Assembly: GCA_002502365.1 (NCBI GenBank)
Contig: DAOJ01000017.1
Span: 1 to 15,853, forward strand
Length of the DNA stretch: 15,853 nucleotides
Source: Euryarchaeota archaeon UBA106
GTDB taxonomy: Archaea; Thermoplasmatota; Poseidoniia; Poseidoniales; Thalassarchaeaceae
Direction of reading: 5' to 3'
Part shown: positions 7,518-14,503 of the stretch, piece after piece
Layout: each line of letters opens with the position of its first letter
Numbering within the stretch: the stretch's first letter is position 1
Notes under the pieces: generated by a model
The model's input: only the letters and a program-made list of their open reading frames with translations
The model's database searches: none
Told to the model about the DNA's origin: nothing
Position numbers and translations under genes: made by a program

Positions 7518-8453
7518 CCTCTTATTCAAATTAACAAACAAGGCGCCAATTAGTATACTTAGAAGGGCACTAATCCCCGGTGCAGGTAGGTTAGAAGTCA
7601 CCACCTCTGTTGGGTCATCAGGGTCTTCAGGATCCTCAGGCTCTGGTGTATTAGTTGGTGCTGTTTCAACTGTGATTTTTGTGAAGTCTGTTGAGAGCTG
7701 ACTTCCATCCGCTCCATCCGATGCAACTGTGATTTCTACTCTACAATTTCTTTGTGGATGACTTTCAGACGCAGTAACCTTCAGATCAGCCGTAGTAGCG
7801 GCTCCCTTTTCCAAATTGCGTGTTAATAATACATCTAATCCGGTATCTGTTGTTAGTAATGGGCAATCGTCAGTGACTTCTAATTCCCGAACTTTATCTC
7901 TGGCATTACCATTATTTGTGACCTTGACTTTCAAAATTGTATCCGACCCAGCATTCATCGGCCCGACTGGGTCGGTTATCTCCAGCCCAAGAAGAAATAT
8001 TTCGGGAATTTCAAAATCACCAATTTTTTCTTGACTTTCAGGAATAAGTATTGGCATTCCATTTCTTTCTTGCAACGTTGCAGTTACTGTGAAAGATTCA
8101 ATTGTACCGGCATCGACCTCATATACATCGATACCTCGCACAATGAAATTGAACGAATCATTGTTTCCTGGTTCGATAGTAGCATCTTCCGGAGCTCCTA
8201 CAACTTCGCCTTCAAAGGGAAATTCATATTCGAAATTCACTTTGATAGAAAGTAGTCCCGGATTGTCTACAAACATGTTTATTGTGACAATGCCATTTTC
8301 AGAAACTATGAATGGATTGCTTTCATCTTCATCTGGATATTCAATACCTAATTCCCAATTTAGAGACGGTGGATCTGGCTGTGCAATTGAGTTTGTAGAC
8401 ATAGATATCAGCAACAAACTGGCGAATAAAATCGGAAAAACACCTCGTCTCAA
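7512..8453 (-). CDS. Secreted protein with C-terminal anchor, beta-sandwich-like, function unknown
   Basis: A 313-residue exported protein. The N-terminus has two Arg, a hydrophobic core (about 5-20) and a plausible cleavage after SIAQ (residue 25). Two beta-rich segments follow (about 30-130 and 150-262). The second, with KVKVTNNGNARDKV, resembles NEW3/CARDB-like Ig-fold domains. A Pro/Asp/Glu/Thr stalk (about 265-288) leads to LPAPGISALLSILIGALFV (289-307) and a basic KRQ end, which looks like a cell-surface sorting or anchoring tail. The start is TTG, overlapping the FAD-subunit stop as TTGA, with GGAGG just upstream. That overlap makes it the last gene of the molybdo-enzyme operon. No enzyme function can be read from it. 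It could be a surface binding or structural protein. Confidence 0.75.
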   Translation of the reverse strand: MRRGVFPILFASLLLISMSTNSIAQPDPPSLNWELGIEYPDEDESNPFIVSENGIVTINMFVDNPGLLSIKVNFEYEFPFEGEVVGAPEDATIEPGNNDSFNFIVRGIDVYEVDAGTIESFTVTATLQERNGMPILIPESQEKIGDFEIPEIFLLGLEITDPVGPMNAGSDTILKVKVTNNGNARDKVRELEVTDDCPLLTTDTGLDVLLTRNLEKGAATTADLKVTASESHPQRNCRVEITVASDGADGSQLSTDFTKITVETAPTNTPEPEDPEDPDDPTEVVTSNLPAPGISALLSILIGALFVNLNKRQ

Positions 8454-9442
8454 TTGCCTCCCTCCAATAAACCCGCACAGGCACGTCGTGTTAACACCTT
8501 CACCATCTTTCTTCTATAGGAAGGCGTATACCAGGTGTTTTGAACAGGTTTGACAGATTTTCGGATTGCTTCCGCCAAAGTGTCAATAGAATCATTTCCA
8601 GACCAATTTGTAATTGCCTGTTCTACTTCTTCTGAATGGAGTACAGGGATTGATTCCAACCCTGTAGTTGCAACTCTCAATTCGGCTGGCCCTTGTTTGC
8701 CATTTTTCTTCCAAAGTGCCGCAACCCCTGCTTCAGGGAAATCCCAAGATTCTCTTTGTCGTAATTTTTGGTAATCCCCCTCCCATGCGGTAACATCCTC
8801 CGGAAGGGTTAGGTGAGTGACCAATTCTCCCGATTTTAGCACATTTCGAGTCATTCCATCAAGTTCGAAAAAGTCACAAAGTTCCATTGAGCGAGAACCT
8901 TCAGGACCTACGAGATGTATTGTCGCCCCAAGGCACATTAATACAGGTGCTAGATCGGCTTGATAAGTCGCAACACAAAGTGTATTTTGATTAGGAATAA
9001 CTCTGCAATCTGCATCCGTTCCACAATCACATTTGTGACACCAATCGATCGATTCCCTCCATTGTTCAGTCTGATTGAACCAATAGCATCGTGTATCTAA
9101 ACAGATATTTCCTCCGACGGTGCCTGAGCGCCTAACCATTACACTAGCAATAGTTTCTGCGGCCTTAGCGAGAACAGGGTGAGTTAAGTTTGAATTAGCA
9201 AGATTATGGAGCCTTACCATAGCTCCGATATGAGTTTCAGTATGTTCTGTTAATTCTCTTACTTTGGCTAGAGAAATTACATTTGATTTAACATTTAGAT
9301 GCCATTTGTAGTTCGGAAGTAAGTCAGTGCCTCCAGCGACCCAATCAAACTCGATATTATTAGTCGTGAAGTCTCTTGCTAGAGTGATAGCCTCATCTAA
9401 ATTAGAGGGGGTATGTAATTCGAAAGGAGGCATACGCATCAC
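8450..9442 (-). CDS. Molybdenum hydroxylase FAD-binding subunit with Cys-rich [4Fe-4S]-type insertion (4-hydroxybenzoyl-CoA reductase beta-like)
   Basis: Electron-transfer subunit of a xanthine-dehydrogenase-superfamily enzyme, 330 residues. FAD-binding motifs are WVAGGTDLLPNYK (34-46) and VRRSGTVGGNICLDTRC (103-119), followed by ADLAPVLMCLGA (162-173). Between them sits an insertion with C119, C135, C138, C140, C146 and C156, and motifs DTRCYWFNQTEQWR and CHKCDCGTDADCR. Ordinary xanthine dehydrogenase or CoxM-type subunits lack it. In 4-hydroxybenzoyl-CoA reductase the equivalent loop binds an extra [4Fe-4S] cluster; C119 and C135 have the 16-residue spacing I recall for the first two ligands there. 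The GTG at 9442 overlaps the upstream stop as GTGA; ATGs at 9439 and 9433 are alternatives. Subunit identity is firm; the substrate is open. Confidence 0.92.
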   Translation of the reverse strand: MMRMPPFELHTPSNLDEAITLARDFTTNNIEFDWVAGGTDLLPNYKWHLNVKSNVISLAKVRELTEHTETHIGAMVRLHNLANSNLTHPVLAKAAETIASVMVRRSGTVGGNICLDTRCYWFNQTEQWRESIDWCHKCDCGTDADCRVIPNQNTLCVATYQADLAPVLMCLGATIHLVGPEGSRSMELCDFFELDGMTRNVLKSGELVTHLTLPEDVTAWEGDYQKLRQRESWDFPEAGVAALWKKNGKQGPAELRVATTGLESIPVLHSEEVEQAITNWSGNDSIDTLAEAIRKSVKPVQNTWYTPSYRRKMVKVLTRRACAGLLEGGN

Positions 9443-12222
9443 GAATCACCTCTATGTCTTCTCTCTGTATGTTTCCAAGCACTTCCGGCTAAGCGAGGAT
9501 TTTCGATATAATCTTGTGATGGGATGACATTTACAGCCCATTTTTCGTCAATTTCGTCTGGAGGAATGGTGGGGTCTAAACCGAAAAGTGCGCCATTATG
9601 GTAAGGCTGCCTATCTTGGTTCAACCTTCGATCCAAATCACGCTTTTTATGTTCATCAGATCTATCTGAAAGAATTGTTTGGAGGTCCGAGTGTTCAAGT
9701 CGAGGGCTCTGTAATTCTCTAGGGTCATTAATGCCCTCAGCCTTGCATTTTCTTTCAATTAGTTTGAGCAGTCTATCGGGTGTAATCGGTAATTCAGCGG
9801 CCCTTACACCTATTGCATCATACACTGCGTTACAAACTGCGGGCAATATCGGTAGAAGTGGGCCTTCACCTGCTTCCTTTGCACCAAACGGTCCTTCTGG
9901 GTCATTTGATTCGACAATTATTGGAAATACTTCTGGCATTTCATGAACACTTGGGATTTTGTAATCTAGTAAATCCGGATTCATCAAATGTCCAGTCCGA
10001 CCGTATCTCATTTCTTCACTCAATACCTGACCCATTCCCATATGACAAGAACCGATGATTTGCCCTTTCACGGCCAAAGGATTCAGTGCCTTGCCACAAT
10101 CATGTGCAGCCCAAACTTTGTCCACTTTAGTTTGCCCAGTTTCGACGTCTACACTAACCTCTGCTACATATGCTGAGAAGGAATATGCGGGTGCTAATCC
10201 GGCAGCAGCTCCTTTGTGTGTTCTACCCATGGGTGGAGTTCTGTATGCACCTGAAGATACTAGAGCACCTCTATCTTCTTGTGCTTTATGGAGTGCTTCA
10301 AGATATGAGACTCCGACAGCGGGGTCTTTCTTGTCAAAAATTCGACGATCTCCAATTACTAACTTGTCTCTTTTTGCTCCTGTTATTTCTACAGTAGCAT
10401 CAAGTAATTCATCTCTTATTTTCATTGCAGCAGAGATTGCAGCATTGGCATTCATGAATGTCACTCGAGATGAGTAAGACCCTAAGTCAACAGGAGACGT
10501 ATCTGATTCTTTTGATCTAACCCTAATCATATCAAGAGGTAATCCGAGCACCTCGGCCACTGATTGAGCGACTACAGTATCTGATCCTTGCCCGATATCT
10601 GCCGCACCAGTATGAACGGTAACTCCACCATCCATGTCTATTTTCAGATGTACAGTTGCATGAGGGAATTTATTTGGATCCCAGTGTATAGGTAGTCCAG
10701 ACCCAGAAATGAAAAATCCACAACCAATTCCAATTCCCTTTCCAAGAGGCATTTTTCTGAATTTCTTTTCCCAACCACTTTCCTCTTTGACTCGCTCCAA
10801 ACATTCTCGCATCCCTATACTAGTTACTCTGAATCCTGTTATTGTGGCAGAATGCGGCGGCAATAAATTAGCTAATCGAAGGTCAATTGGGTCAACCGAT
10901 AATTGCTCCGCTAAATCATCTAGCCCCGTCTCCACTGCGCAACGAGAATTTACTGCACCATGCCCACGCATAGCCCCACTCGCAGGTTTATTTGTCCAAA
11001 CTCTCGCTCCTGTGTAATGGAATGCTCCAATTTCGTACGGAGCCGTGTGAAGAACTCCATTGTAATAGGTTGTCACATGCCCAAAGGAGGCAAAACCGCC
11101 ACCATCAATTAGTGCATCAGTTTCAATTCCACAAATTCTGCCCTCTTCATCCGCATGTAGATTCATTTCTATTCTTGAAGGGTGTCTGCCACGATTTATC
11201 CAGTAAACTTCCTCACGGTCGAAAGTTATGCGAACAGGCCTTCCTGCTTTTCTCGCGAGAATGGCAGCACACATTTCGTGAGGAAATGGGTCAGATTTTC
11301 CGCCGAATCCCCCACCTACAAAAGTCCGATAAACATTGATCTGATGCATTGGAATTTCCAGCACATCGGCTAATGCTCGATGAACATAGTGAGGGACTTG
11401 TTGCGGGGTATAGAGAGTCAATCTACCCGAAGGGTCCCAATGCCCGACTACAGCGTGAGGTTCTGTCGCTGCATGATTTACTCCTGAAAAAATCCAGTTT
11501 TGTTTATGACTTGCTATTGCGTTATCGTGAATCCCATCAACATCTCCAAATTCTTGGAAAACACGCTTCTGAATATTTGCTTCTCCGATGTGATATTTCC
11601 CTCTATCATGAATTGGATATTCACTATTTTCCAAACCCTCTCGGATATCGTGAATTGAATCTAAAATCTCATATTCGACCTCAATTAGTCTCTCTGCTTC
11701 CCTAGCAGTTGCCTCATCCTCAGCGGCGACACAGGCAACTAGGTCACCGACATGGCGCACCTTTTCTACAGCCATCGCATGTTCATCCTTTGTAACCGGT
11801 AATACTCCGAATTTGTTTGAAGCATCTACACCAGTAGCTATTGCAACAACACCGGAAAGTTCCAAAGCCTTGGAGCAGTCGATTGAAAGAACTCTAGCAT
11901 AGTGGTGGGGTGATCGAATGATCCTTCCGATTAGTTCACCTGGAAGTCTGATATCATCCCCATATTGTGCTTGACCAGTCACTTTCCATTTTCCATCCAC
12001 AAGAGAGGTTGGTTTACCTATCACTTGGCCGCTAATCAATTCATCGTGCCTGTGTGAACCCCATGGCTGTGCTAAATCCCCTCCTTGAGATTTAGGAATC
12101 ATTTCCTCGTCCCTCGGGCTAGAAAATCTGTCTTTACCTCCAGAACCCGGCTTGGCAAAAGGTAGTTTGCCAGGTTGTTGTCTGTAACCAACCATCTCAT
12201 CTTGATTTGTTTCCTCGGCCAT
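9439..12222 (-). CDS. Molybdenum hydroxylase catalytic subunit (molybdopterin-binding, 4-hydroxybenzoyl-CoA reductase alpha-like)
   Basis: Catalytic subunit binding the molybdenum cofactor. Residues are counted from an upstream GTG at 12258 (939 aa); I chose the ATG at residue 13 (12222, 927 aa) because GGAGAG lies 7 nt before it. The a/b hammerhead domain covers about 85-210. Cofactor motifs are FVGGGFGGKSDPFPHE (313-328), RGHGA (431-435) and DIGQGSDTV (554-562). The active-site loop GAKEAGEGP (792-800) places the catalytic Glu at 798. The CO dehydrogenase signature AYxCSFR is absent; the aligned loop reads MRGHG. The protein is longer than the family's roughly 770 residues, with an extra N-terminal stretch of about 70 and a polar C-terminal tail of about 95. 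It follows the [2Fe-2S] gene by 4 bp and overlaps the FAD gene by 4 bp. Confidence 0.93.
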   Translation of the reverse strand: MAEETNQDEMVGYRQQPGKLPFAKPGSGGKDRFSSPRDEEMIPKSQGGDLAQPWGSHRHDELISGQVIGKPTSLVDGKWKVTGQAQYGDDIRLPGELIGRIIRSPHHYARVLSIDCSKALELSGVVAIATGVDASNKFGVLPVTKDEHAMAVEKVRHVGDLVACVAAEDEATAREAERLIEVEYEILDSIHDIREGLENSEYPIHDRGKYHIGEANIQKRVFQEFGDVDGIHDNAIASHKQNWIFSGVNHAATEPHAVVGHWDPSGRLTLYTPQQVPHYVHRALADVLEIPMHQINVYRTFVGGGFGGKSDPFPHEMCAAILARKAGRPVRITFDREEVYWINRGRHPSRIEMNLHADEEGRICGIETDALIDGGGFASFGHVTTYYNGVLHTAPYEIGAFHYTGARVWTNKPASGAMRGHGAVNSRCAVETGLDDLAEQLSVDPIDLRLANLLPPHSATITGFRVTSIGMRECLERVKEESGWEKKFRKMPLGKGIGIGCGFFISGSGLPIHWDPNKFPHATVHLKIDMDGGVTVHTGAADIGQGSDTVVAQSVAEVLGLPLDMIRVRSKESDTSPVDLGSYSSRVTFMNANAAISAAMKIRDELLDATVEITGAKRDKLVIGDRRIFDKKDPAVGVSYLEALHKAQEDRGALVSSGAYRTPPMGRTHKGAAAGLAPAYSFSAYVAEVSVDVETGQTKVDKVWAAHDCGKALNPLAVKGQIIGSCHMGMGQVLSEEMRYGRTGHLMNPDLLDYKIPSVHEMPEVFPIIVESNDPEGPFGAKEAGEGPLLPILPAVCNAVYDAIGVRAAELPITPDRLLKLIERKCKAEGINDPRELQSPRLEHSDLQTILSDRSDEHKKRDLDRRLNQDRQPYHNGALFGLDPTIPPDEIDEKWAVNVIPSQDYIENPRLAGSAWKHTERRHRGDS

Positions 12223-12226
12223 TGTT

Positions 12227-12805
12227 TCACTCTCCAGTAAAACCGGGGTGGGGGTCACTTTTCGGGGACGTAGAATCTTCGATAGTTTCTTCTGAAATTA
12301 GAATCTCAGATGCAGCCCTGATAGAATCTACAATTTGTTGATAACCAGTACATCTGCACAAATTTCCTTCGATTGCAGATTTAATTTCCTCATCGTTAGG
12401 ACTAGGGTTGTTTTCCAGTAAAGAAGAAGCAACAACCAAAAATCCAGGTGTACAAAAACCACACTGAGAGCCACCGCATTCAGCAAACATTTCCTGGATT
12501 GGATGAAGATGATGGCCGTCTGCGAGTCCCTCAACCGTGGTTATTTTGCAGCCATCCGCTTCCACGGCAAGAGTAAGACAAGAAAGTCTTGGTTCACCAT
12601 CAATCAATACAGAGCAACATCCGCATGTGCCCATATCGCATCCTCTTTTTGTCCCAAGACTTCCCGCTTGGTCTCGAAGTACGTCAAGCAAAATCGCATT
12701 ATTTTCGATGTTCAATTTTTTCTCGGTACCATTTACTGATGCAATCCAAGGCACTTCTCCAGCCGAGGGGAGCATCGGTAGCCGGTGCTGCACCATGAGT
12801 ATCAT
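12227..12805 (-). CDS. Molybdenum hydroxylase [2Fe-2S] subunit
   Basis: Small iron-sulfur subunit, 192 residues, passing electrons between the molybdenum site and FAD. The plant-ferredoxin-type cluster is GCDMGTCGCCSV with C56, C61 and C64, plus C76 (RLSC). The second, helical cluster uses C115 and C118 (GSQCGFCTPGF) and C150 and C152 (NLCRCTGYQQIV). All eight ligands are present. The first 20 residues and the last 25 (acidic, Ser/Pro-rich) extend beyond the usual core of about 155. Start choice is uncertain: ATG at 12805, or ATG at 12796, which has a GGATGAT stretch upstream. It is the first of the three structural genes. Its final codons hold the SD for the catalytic subunit, suggesting coupled translation. 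Confidence 0.95.
   Translation of the reverse strand: MILMVQHRLPMLPSAGEVPWIASVNGTEKKLNIENNAILLDVLRDQAGSLGTKRGCDMGTCGCCSVLIDGEPRLSCLTLAVEADGCKITTVEGLADGHHLHPIQEMFAECGGSQCGFCTPGFLVVASSLLENNPSPNDEEIKSAIEGNLCRCTGYQQIVDSIRAASEILISEETIEDSTSPKSDPHPGFTGE
12230..12235 (-). promoter_or_regulatory. Shine-Dalgarno sequence deciding the catalytic-subunit start
   Basis: Reads GGAGAG on the minus strand inside the last codons of the [2Fe-2S] gene, 7 nt before the ATG at 12222. It argues against the in-frame GTG at 12258. Confidence 0.65.
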
Positions 12806-12837
12806 CCAATGCGAATTATCCTATTACGCTTCGGTAT

Positions 12838-12852
12838 GAGCCCTTCGGGCTC
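12838..12852 (-). other. 6-bp GC-rich hairpin between the regulator and the [2Fe-2S] gene
   Basis: GAGCCC-TTC-GGGCTC forms a perfect stem immediately after, and overlapping two bases of, the HTH gene's stop codon, and 33 bp before the [2Fe-2S] start. No oligo-T tract follows on the minus strand. It could be a weak terminator, an mRNA processing boundary or an element setting subunit levels relative to the regulator. Confidence 0.4.
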
Positions 12853-13498
12853 AACTTAGGTCTGATGCAGCCTTATTCATAACCGCTCTTTCAGCATCTT
12901 GTAGATGACCTCCGAAGGTAGAGCGTGATATCCCCATCTGGTCGGCTAATTCTTTGATTGTAATCGATGCACTTTCCTCATAATACCCTCTTTCTACTGC
13001 AAAAGAGAGTACTTCTTGTTGTCTAGTTGTCAAAATCTTGTCCCAACCATTAACCATTTCTCCTCGCATTGTAATCACGCTGACTTTATCTGGGGGTAAA
13101 ACAACTCTGAGTAGAGCGAGAAACCTTCTCATTGCACCAGTTAACCCCGTGACTCTCATTTCCATTCCATTCTTTGCATCCAATCCATATGGAGGTTGAA
13201 GATGAAGGTTTGAGAGTTCTATGGCAGATTTTGCCAAACTATGGGAGCAAAGCACACTTGCGAGTATTCCATCATCCGACTTCTCGTGGATTTCCATCAC
13301 TTGAAAACTATCCAATTGATCTAATTCGTAAATATCTCTACCCTCTTGGAGATTAATTTCAGCTAACTGAACTATACCCACTGGTGATACACCCAAATGT
13401 GCAAGAACTTCGTATCTTTGACATATTTCCAAAATTCGACTTAATTCCTTGGCGCCATGAATAGTAGTGAGATTCCATCTCAAGACTACCTTGCGCAT
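12851..13498 (-). CDS. HTH_10 (bacterio-opsin activator type) transcriptional regulator
   Basis: Archaeal DNA-binding regulator. Counting from a possible TTG at 13528 (225 aa), the C-terminal HTH_10 domain spans about 166-217: LTTRQQEVLSFAVERGYYEE, then ITIKELADQMGISRSTFGGH with the recognition helix around GISRSTFGGHLQDAERAV. The N-terminal 150 residues form an alpha/beta sensor-like region without a motif I can name. I chose the ATG at 13498 (MRKVVLRWNL, 215 aa) because a TATA-like GTGAAATATC at 13541-13550 predicts transcription start near 13518, downstream of the TTG. It lies between xdhC and the structural genes on the same strand, so it probably controls this locus; that is inference. 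The DNA-binding class is confident, the ligand unknown. Confidence 0.88.
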   Translation of the reverse strand: MRKVVLRWNLTTIHGAKELSRILEICQRYEVLAHLGVSPVGIVQLAEINLQEGRDIYELDQLDSFQVMEIHEKSDDGILASVLCSHSLAKSAIELSNLHLQPPYGLDAKNGMEMRVTGLTGAMRRFLALLRVVLPPDKVSVITMRGEMVNGWDKILTTRQQEVLSFAVERGYYEESASITIKELADQMGISRSTFGGHLQDAERAVMNKAASDLS

Positions 13499-13504
13499 TG
13501 ATGT

Positions 13505-13519
13505 GGAACTAATGGTTCC
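13505..13519. promoter_or_regulatory. Inverted repeat at the predicted start of the regulator transcript
   Basis: GGAAC-N5-GTTCC, 6 bp before the HTH gene's ATG and covering the transcription start predicted from the TATA-like element at 13541-13550. It could be an autoregulatory operator. Ten matched bases can also arise by chance. Confidence 0.35.
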
Positions 13520-13540
13520 GCTAATCAACCCTCTGTAATC

Positions 13541-13550
13541 GATATTTCAC
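13541..13550 (-). promoter_or_regulatory. TATA-like element, possible promoter of the HTH regulator gene
   Basis: Reads GTGAAATATC on the minus strand in the 64-bp gap after xdhC. It is spaced to start transcription about 20 nt before the ATG at 13498. Support is sequence resemblance only; read-through from xdhC is equally possible. Confidence 0.35.
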
Positions 13551-13562
13551 CAGATTAGTACA

Positions 13563-14405
13563 TTATTCCCTGATTCCCTTATCTAAAGCCATTATTTCCG
13601 CGCAAACAGATATTGCGATTTCTTCAGGACTCTCTGCACCAATGTCAATTCCAATTGGACATCTAACAGAATCGATTGAAGATTCTAAAACTCCTTTAGA
13701 GATTGCAGCTTCTTTGAATGCCTTCCATTTTGCTCTAGACCCAATTGCTCCAATTCGAGGCCTTTCACTATCACCCCTATTCAATAAGAGGCCAATCAGC
13801 AAGTCTTGATCCACAGACCAATCATGACCCAACAATAATACATCTGAAAATCTCGATAATTTTGTATTTGTTTCTCTTGCAATGAATTCTTTCACATCGC
13901 AGGAGTGATGCTCCAATGCGTCGGGGTATAGATCAGAGTCGGCGAATTCTTTTCGAACATCAAAAACACTGTATGTCCATCCAAGGTTTTCACAAACCGC
14001 CGAAATCGCTTGTCCGCAATGACCACCGCCTGCGATTAGAATATGCGGCATGGGCTCCAAAACCTCCAACGAGACGGTAACAGTACCGCCACATAGACTG
14101 TTGAGAGCCGTCGCTTCTTGGCCCTTTGCATCTCGATACAAGACATATTTTTCGATTCTACTTGTGGCTTTTTTGTCTAGTAAAATCTCTCTAAGGTGCT
14201 TCTCTACTTTGAGCTCTAATCCAGCACCACCTATCGTACCATGTCGAATTCCTGTATTTGTTACTGCCATCCTAGCCCCGGGTTTACCTGGCACACTACC
14301 GCTTGCCTCCACCACGGAGGCAAGAGCGACTCTCTCTCCTTCCTCTAGTCGAGTCAAAACCCAAGACAGGGTGGCGCTGGTCACAACTCCCCGGACACTG
14401 GCCAA
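13563..14405 (-). CDS. xdhC: XdhC/CoxF-family molybdenum cofactor maturation factor
   Basis: Members of this family bind molybdenum cofactor, promote its sulfuration and hand it to xanthine-dehydrogenase-type enzymes; they act in the cytoplasm and are not enzyme subunits. The 280-residue protein has the N-terminal XdhC_CoxI domain (ALASVVEASGSVPGKPGARM, 27-46; GTIGGAGLELKVE, 56-68; LCGGTVTV, 104-111). A C-terminal Rossmann domain follows (HILIAGGGHCGQAISAV, 121-137; IGAIGSRAKW, 218-227; CPIGIDIGAESPEEIAISV, 249-267). The ORF begins at TTG 14405; a GTG at 14384 is an alternative, and neither has a well-spaced SD. It is the first minus-strand gene of the molybdo-enzyme locus and diverges from the exporter gene across a 98-bp promoter region. 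Confidence 0.93.
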   Translation of the reverse strand: MASVRGVVTSATLSWVLTRLEEGERVALASVVEASGSVPGKPGARMAVTNTGIRHGTIGGAGLELKVEKHLREILLDKKATSRIEKYVLYRDAKGQEATALNSLCGGTVTVSLEVLEPMPHILIAGGGHCGQAISAVCENLGWTYSVFDVRKEFADSDLYPDALEHHSCDVKEFIARETNTKLSRFSDVLLLGHDWSVDQDLLIGLLLNRGDSERPRIGAIGSRAKWKAFKEAAISKGVLESSIDSVRCPIGIDIGAESPEEIAISVCAEIMALDKGIRE

Positions 14406-14414
14406 GATATTGGA

Positions 14415-14426
14415 TTTGCTAGCAAA
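14415..14426. promoter_or_regulatory. Perfect 12-bp palindrome next to xdhC, putative operator
   Basis: TTTGCTAGCAAA is a perfect inverted repeat 10 bp upstream of the xdhC start, where transcription from the TATAA element at 14445-14450 would begin on the minus strand. It shares only the central CTAG with the TTAGCCTAGGCTAA palindrome on the other side of the same TATA element, so a different regulator may use it. Confidence 0.45.
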
Positions 14427-14444
14427 GCCCCCTAGCCAAATTCG

Positions 14445-14450
14445 TTATAA
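14445..14450. promoter_or_regulatory. Symmetric TATA-like element between xdhC and the exporter gene
   Basis: TTATAA is self-complementary and lies mid-way in the divergent intergenic region. Starts about 26 bp away would fall near 14474 (plus strand, exporter) and near 14422 (minus strand, xdhC). Each predicted start is beside or inside a palindrome. Assigned from sequence and spacing only. Confidence 0.45.
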
Positions 14451-14458
14451 TTCCAAGA

Positions 14459-14474
14459 GTTAGCCTAGGCTAAC
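14459..14474. promoter_or_regulatory. Perfect 16-bp palindrome, putative operator (copy 2)
   Basis: GTTAGCCTAGGCTAAC contains the same 14-mer found at 7344-7357, with one extra matching base pair. It lies between the TATA-like element and the predicted start of the exporter gene, a position where a bound protein would block transcription. Two identical copies in two promoter regions about 7.1 kb apart make chance unlikely. Confidence 0.65.
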
Positions 14475-14503
14475 TTTGAAGTCTACGATTACTTGCCAAC
14501 GGC

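Noticed and set aside
7610..7650. Short repetitive DNA suggesting a tandem repeat
   Set aside because: It encodes the Glu-Asp-Pro stalk of the surface protein; the repetition follows from the low-complexity peptide and shows no separate repeat array.
8089..8553. Plus-strand open frame of 154 codons across the surface-protein and FAD-subunit junction
   Set aside because: Spans two well-supported opposite-strand genes, and its translation is Ser/Pro/Ile-rich without motifs, as expected for an antisense shadow.
10055..10477. Plus-strand open frame of 140 codons inside the catalytic-subunit gene
   Set aside because: Antisense to a well-supported conserved gene, no domain-like motifs and no SD or promoter context. 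Treated as a shadow, like the frames at 11349-11705 and 10709-11017.
9439..12805. Aerobic CO dehydrogenase (CoxSLM)
   Set aside because: Subunit make-up and the nearby MoxR recall cox clusters, but the catalytic subunit lacks the AYxCSFR-type loop, and the FAD subunit carries the Hcr-like Cys insertion absent from CoxM.
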